Positions 36,901-39,944 of a stretch of 39,944 nucleotides of DNA are shown here, piece by piece. This DNA comes from Pseudomonadota bacterium. GTDB lineage: Bacteria; Pseudomonadota; Gammaproteobacteria; JAIEPX01. The DNA lies in assembly GCA_029777855.1 (NCBI GenBank), contig JAKORL010000172.1, positions 1 through 39,944 on the forward strand. The letters run 5' to 3'. Position numbers and translations under genes: made by a program. The notes beneath the pieces are model-generated. The model had not been told where the DNA came from. It searched no databases and worked only from the letters and a program-made list of their open reading frames with translations. Positions within the stretch are counted from its first letter, which is position 1, and every line of letters begins with the position of its first letter.

Positions 36901-39900
36901 TATCGCGTCGGAATTTGCAGCTGAAATTCTAAATCTTTTTCCAGCTGCTTGATTTTAGAGTGCAAAATAACTTTACGATCTTCCTTTTCTAATCCTACAT
37001 TTGTCAACGGAGTATTGTTGGACGTACTTACATTATCAGCTAAGGCAGTCTCTTCAGTCACAGAAGGTGCCTTTTCAAGTGACTCAAGCAGATTTTTATA
37101 GGCAGTTATCGATTGCTGAAGGTTCTCAGTCTTATCTTTCTTTGATTCTTCTGTTACAGAAAATTTGGTGCGAATTTTATCAAGCTCCATTTGTATCTTT
37201 TGTATTTCATCTTCTAACGCAGGTATTTCAAGACTAATTCGATTAATCGTATTGCGAAAAACCTTGCATTCAGACCCATACTTATGGATCAAAGCATCTA
37301 GCCATTCTAGGTTTTCTAGGACCTCTTTCAGTTCGTAAAACTCATCCTGACCCTGTCTTATCGTTTTGAAAACAGCTCTCTTTTGACATTTTCCATCAAA
37401 CTTTTTCGGCTCTATTTTGACCACTTCGGATATTTTGAGTGATTTCTCATTCTGAGTCTCAGAAAGTTTGGTATTATTATCCTCCTTCGCCTCTTTTTCA
37501 CGTAGTTTGTATATTTTGAGTGAGCCATCATCCTGAAGCTCAAAAAGTTCGATGTTCTGATCTTGCAGCTGTATCAGACAATATATTAATTCAGCATTTA
37601 CAGTTTCAGTAGAAAGGCCAAAATTTAGGAAAATATCTATAATATCCTTACTTTCAATAAGCATTTGAATTTCTGCTTGAATTTCTTCTTGTATTGCCTT
37701 TGTTTTTTCATCAGCACTTGTCTTTTTCGCAGCATTCGATGGACCGAGATAAAACGAGTTATGCTTTTTAGCCTTTTCTTGACTAATCAATTTAGATCTA
37801 ATTGCACACTGTAGAATCGCATCTTTAAATTTATTATCTTTTTTATACAACTCTAAAAACAATATTTTTATAATTTCAAATATGGGTTTGACATTTAGAT
37901 TATTTCTAGTATTGAAAATAAGCTCAGCTAATTTCTCAGAATCAGAATTAAAAATCGTACGGAGCCTATCTCGAGCAATCACTCGAGTTTTAGTGTAAGG
38001 ATCATCAATAAGAAGATATATCTGAGATGCTTTTTTCTTTATTTCTTCCTCAGTATTATTTACATGATCACTCGTTTTTTCGTAAAAAGAAGGCCCTGCT
38101 TCTTTAACATCAAGCTTCTCATTGGTATCCTCAATAATTGCTTTTTGCCAAGATTCCACTGTTGGCATAATAATAGCTTCTTCCATGATAAAACGTTCAG
38201 GCTTAAATCTTGGCAAGATGAAGAAATCGAGCCCTGAGTAAAAATCGTGCATAAATTTTCTGTCATCTGGCCCACCTAATGTCCCTGTCATTCCATTGAC
38301 ATTTGCTTTATACTCTCTGAAAAAAGCGAGATTAGAAATAAATACTGCTTTTAAACTTTCGTCAGTGAGTTTATTACGATGTTTGATTTGAACAAACTGA
38401 TGCAATCCATTACTCCATTGAGTATTCAGCTGCTCAACTCCGGTACCCAAATCCATTACCAAAGCTTGCCCCTTCTTCGAGGATTCCTTTGCAATGGTAT
38501 ACTGATCGCCTTCAGATAAATCTCTTGCGGCATATGCGTTATTAACCCATATCTTCATCCGCCGCTTTCTAAAAGCTACCATAGTTTCACTTAGAGGCAC
38601 CTTCAAACTACCATCTTCTACCTGAGATTCAATCAGCTTGATTACCTTAGCAACATTTTTATCACTTCGTACAAACAGTTCGGGATTATGGATGGCTGAC
38701 CATATCAAAACAAATAAATCGCGAAAATGTTGAAGGTCTTCGATACTATGGGAAATATAAAGGGTTTTAGAGGCATTATCAATTAAAGCACTATCTGCCT
38801 CATCGATAATAACACAATCTCCTCGTCCATTATGTCGTATATTTTTTTCCATATATTGTGTTAGTAGGAAATCGCGCTGGAATGCACCAGTATCACCATA
38901 GATAACTTGACAACCAGCATAGCGTTTTCGACGTACATCTTCACTTTCACAGGCTGAATCACAATTATTATTTACAGAAATCCCAAAATAGCCCATTATT
39001 TTAACCGCGGCTTTTGCGTCTCTTTGGGCATATACAGAAGAGCTTGTTATTACGTCAACCTTCTCATTATTCAACGCACGTGTAATGGCTAATAATTGAG
39101 TAATAAGGGTTTTACCTTCACCAGTAGAAATATTCGCTATCCGACCTACCTGATTATTAATCCCATGAATAAAACACAGCAATGCGATCATCTGGGTATT
39201 TCGAGGAAAATAACCTTCACAGTCTTTCACAACCCACCTAAAAACAGCACATAGCTCCACAACATTTTCAAGGTTCTTTAGCTTAGCAGGGCCTAATGCT
39301 TTAAAAGTAGTTGCCCAGACTTGAATTGCTTCTTTTGTGGGCTTATTCTTAGCAAATTCATCACAACAATCCTCAATCTGCTGCATTACTTGCTTAAGCG
39401 AGAAATCATATGATGAGGATCGGTTTTGCAGTCCACCTTCTGGAGACATTTTCTCTGAGATCAAGGACAGGATTGATTGATTAACACCGGATGCATCACC
39501 TTTAATGCACTCTATTATTTGGCTTACAGATCGCTGACCTTTCTCGAGTTTGGGGAAACTTGATCCCTGAATTTTAGTATCTGTATCTTTACTCAGCCAT
39601 TTTGAAGCATCGATTTCTTTAAGAATGCTCAAAACTGAAGCATTCAACACCCATCGATTACTCTGAAATTGTTTCAAAACACCGTAAAGTGTTATAGCAT
39701 CGAGTTTTTTAGCCTCCTTCACGACCATCACGAAGGCATCAATATCTGAATTTTTATACTTTTTCTCGAACAACAAATAACAGTCTATAAATTTCGACTT
39801 AAACTCAATATTATCATCGCTAGCAAGCGAAAATTTTCTCATGATTTCTTCTGATTTTAGCTCTATCCACCAGACCGTGAAGTCTTTTCTATCAACGCGA

Positions 39901-39944
39901 TCTAATAATGCCTTATTGTAGTATGCATTTGTTGATAATATTAA
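30993..39944 (-). CDS. Giant SecA-like ATPase/helicase with C-terminal toxin-like region, 5' partial
   Basis: Numbered from ATG 39842 the protein has 2949 residues, but the frame stays open to the window edge, adding at least 34 plausible residues (YYNKALLDRVDRKDFTVWW), so the true start is outside. NBD1 has Walker A STGEGKT (ending T245) and Walker B IIDEADSALID (D347-D350). A long coiled-coil insertion spans about 850-1060. NBD2 has TNIAGRGMDLE and FGRTARKGHEG (G1149-G1155). These are SecA motifs; the SecC zinc finger is absent. A TPR-like part comes near 1300. Later parts include hydrophobic stretches near 2000-2080 (FLCAVLGVLQIVAGCIL), then a Gly-rich C-terminus after about 2600. It is not the housekeeping SecA (about 900 residues). 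Role unknown; a host-directed effector or polymorphic-toxin-like protein is inferred. Confidence 0.85.
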   Translation of the reverse strand, partial: LILSTNAYYNKALLDRVDRKDFTVWWIELKSEEIMRKFSLASDDNIEFKSKFIDCYLLFEKKYKNSDIDAFVMVVKEAKKLDAITLYGVLKQFQSNRWVLNASVLSILKEIDASKWLSKDTDTKIQGSSFPKLEKGQRSVSQIIECIKGDASGVNQSILSLISEKMSPEGGLQNRSSSYDFSLKQVMQQIEDCCDEFAKNKPTKEAIQVWATTFKALGPAKLKNLENVVELCAVFRWVVKDCEGYFPRNTQMIALLCFIHGINNQVGRIANISTGEGKTLITQLLAITRALNNEKVDVITSSSVYAQRDAKAAVKIMGYFGISVNNNCDSACESEDVRRKRYAGCQVIYGDTGAFQRDFLLTQYMEKNIRHNGRGDCVIIDEADSALIDNASKTLYISHSIEDLQHFRDLFVLIWSAIHNPELFVRSDKNVAKVIKLIESQVEDGSLKVPLSETMVAFRKRRMKIWVNNAYAARDLSEGDQYTIAKESSKKGQALVMDLGTGVEQLNTQWSNGLHQFVQIKHRNKLTDESLKAVFISNLAFFREYKANVNGMTGTLGGPDDRKFMHDFYSGLDFFILPRFKPERFIMEEAIIMPTVESWQKAIIEDTNEKLDVKEAGPSFYEKTSDHVNNTEEEIKKKASQIYLLIDDPYTKTRVIARDRLRTIFNSDSEKLAELIFNTRNNLNVKPIFEIIKILFLELYKKDNKFKDAILQCAIRSKLISQEKAKKHNSFYLGPSNAAKKTSADEKTKAIQEEIQAEIQMLIESKDIIDIFLNFGLSTETVNAELIYCLIQLQDQNIELFELQDDGSLKIYKLREKEAKEDNNTKLSETQNEKSLKISEVVKIEPKKFDGKCQKRAVFKTIRQGQDEFYELKEVLENLEWLDALIHKYGSECKVFRNTINRISLEIPALEDEIQKIQMELDKIRTKFSVTEESKKDKTENLQQSITAYKNLLESLEKAPSVTEETALADNVSTSNNTPLTNVGLEKEDRKVILHSKIKQLEKDLEFQLQIPTRYFIQTEHNKQLSAKEEAIAKLSRLKGERDELLEKESLYQSNIQRYQKVKQGALLSANQKNPRAILAICENQLTARALYGEVMQRYPLKALDFGESEHSPYKDKKVIRYDSALKEFKHEALAPGDVIIATNIAGRGMDLETIDQLESNQGLHVGLTFIPEDDRTSIQNFGRTARKGHEGSGRYIVYDPRAATQQLTISMLLDERDERASARMAQLRQTQIPRMLIEEKLFKQFMALQNTVRQNMRSDKMEEEFVQLQIKSLQDRWAFWLDLHEEDLANVYKLGEDYLLSHYQVFLDNAHRDMKLKKYGFIDSAGELYRLARFYFNKQIYNVAEECYDQIILLEGPLSGFAHYYKAQAIFGQDKRVELAGKRLARDHLKLAIKKLVGQLQSLATANQIIKVMGDNRQVRGQGLEVDYFTASNVNLMSFISIHIDAAKEVLGQELSEKVLTSGPIVGEEVKKTYEYLRTSQPLLVKDYRISHKLESKYELFWKKYTKLPLDSLSDPILKTKLESAKKRLIVVKSIADADKKKLEEKGISCKKVIVRQQEGRETIVRFSALFSPINDEIVEIIEKACNERNANKKEWEATLRGSKLSISQKAYQTKLESESFKKTIFTGKLFSKEQFAAILKKISIESMQYRLCDKFEENALGAEWWQKGILIGTAFESKTDGKGLDLKKRMLSNRQTHKKEELEAEIKACFTGIQTVDIQKVIDNLCDKEKGIFVPEAAYELKAGKIEKLSELVKTINLRHALSPEEFKFLDLEQTNLANRSQDLFQKLSANINSVKTADLGINEAEFELLWAKLDSLNYLKYNIYDVLELSEEKNNIPSVYQPLVESALVSMFLKHKTSLESKTVVRIPESAIPFTHNLEESIESLWNQLIQQDVLKKPSVRFPLTPTPEIQFNDLKDHIRKQLDGLLVETNKELFKKISDIKREAEKYSDYDGAKGRALFDELNKLVAKRKEYQDTIEKVFETIIGKIKYFEKLKISKKTLDDYLKDGKMPPEIVDFTRRCLFEVLSLMKDAGFNWDAFLCAVLGVLQIVAGCILNVVGAPGLGQILIREGIGDIVYAIQSGISGNFSWDAYADRKLLSLAISIATVGFSAIVSGEEFIGPALHNVEMSTIVNSVGQAVLKNVLEAFVEVGVNLAATALIDVGSKSILEGLVNALVDGIHSSPKIKELEKTLEGRYEELYKKFGEEDSNAICKKLLQDGNLGQAVQSKVSAHALRYFQMALQGLSKLSNSGNSTLKTIGNISQALGMIGSYASSVKVATEIVGDVEGVLRDMVAELDEMHSSKKPRNEKGDVNDPKPQKFAKEKHGETMKIVIDQAKAVVNNAVLTPILQSGLKYVADGMTESFFKSLQKDADELRERAKIESVLERDDKTKFLSAGEKAQYVHRLSQLKGGSIHNASDVMKKQGGTAEVILSSGRKTLSEALAGKDENTIFLSKKEDGYHVIELDFKQALEESKNNSMSGDFSLWLLASHAHKKIVLLDPDTFQPHEKAPAGFEPLGGEADGEITLVMNKNGQLSPCHKGNDGRWVVVDPSVGVSSQQGLHHNEVSHKVSAAANYARKSPNRSPSGVPSNNAAENSEAIKYLYDAVNSAEQNPELKTHYDQGSLFSSSRYRLLPEGDQLSTGSDFFNVGAQQDTAFEVDYDALEIATFPLHPGAANSYNFLGGLIWGGAKSMWGNIQQIYNHPKEALQGIQSLSLDLYLRMVGLGSVTGANSRLYQRVDLMGEAVAGSLVSQYHLLDQRLQLGDFFGAGEALGPTSGFIMGSLGTGPVLRAGMSGAGAAARYGARLLGQLGEGGLNVFESPGYQEMLRVNVALRQGQMLVRDVGFNVAADTVFQPPPIGYSHIGPAGTYITDYRAIGEALGPVRANTRYNVGFFSNRNIDTLSSYSVGRLEGQLGLGLNSLGDNFRFTRVPGINNLNVFPPMEGNRFFRGQGMGLPGGGPELVTNPSIPTTPWPPSNPN

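Noticed and set aside
1-39944. tRNA or rRNA genes and CRISPR arrays
   Set aside because: No cloverleaf-like segments with a T-arm consensus, no rRNA sequence and no regularly spaced repeats were noticed. A tRNA scan was not possible here.

Overview
The window looks like a chromosome segment of a host-associated, AT-rich gammaproteobacterium of the Legionellales/Coxiellaceae kind. The evidence is a Com1-type DsbA-like protein, a Legionella-like class D beta-lactamase, split glyQ/glyS, an RpoH heat-shock sigma factor, and two very large proteins with eukaryote-like or effector-like domains (LRR plus ankyrin; giant SecA-like). An intranuclear or amoeba-associated lineage such as Candidatus Berkiella would fit, but this is inferred from gene content, not proven.

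Region 1 (1-4041, + strand): the 3' part of a lipoyl-bearing 2-oxoacid dehydrogenase E2, a fused alpha-beta E1, and a FabD-like malonyl/acyl-CoA transferase. They look like the tail of an operon that makes or loads acyl groups. Region 2 (4050-8988): a complete E. coli-style biotin locus, bioB-bioF-bioC-bioD on the minus strand and bioA divergent, with overlapping genes and a BirA-like operator between face-to-face promoters. Region 3 (8994-13833): a secreted repeat-containing protein, a class D beta-lactamase, an unrecognised 759-residue helical protein and a thioredoxin-family protein. Region 4 (13838-17734, minus): com1/dsbA-like, glyQ, glyS.

Region 5 (17930-22006): a 1358-residue LRR/ankyrin protein. 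Its C-terminus carries an HSE and a CPDC motif laid out as in the nucleic-acid/nucleotide deaminase superfamily, and its middle has a basic cluster followed by a PIP-box-like FF motif. This is the best candidate here for an undescribed host-directed effector. Region 6 (22059-30115) is patchy accessory DNA: a PIN-like (DUF3368) remnant, a small secreted protein, an M28 peptidase with a strange leader, rpoH behind a CIRCE element, a BNR-repeat sialidase-like gene bracketed by rpoH and a 100-bp direct repeat of the rpoH 3' end, and a hipBA toxin-antitoxin pair. Two diverged copies of one palindromic element lie at 9840-9936 and 26420-26501.

Region 7 (30309-30874) holds decayed fragments of ftsX and, probably, an aconitase-type hydro-lyase, joined head to head. 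Region 8 (30993 to the right edge, minus) is a SecA-like ATPase of at least 2983 residues whose reading frame runs off the window. No tRNA, rRNA, CRISPR array or transposase gene was seen.
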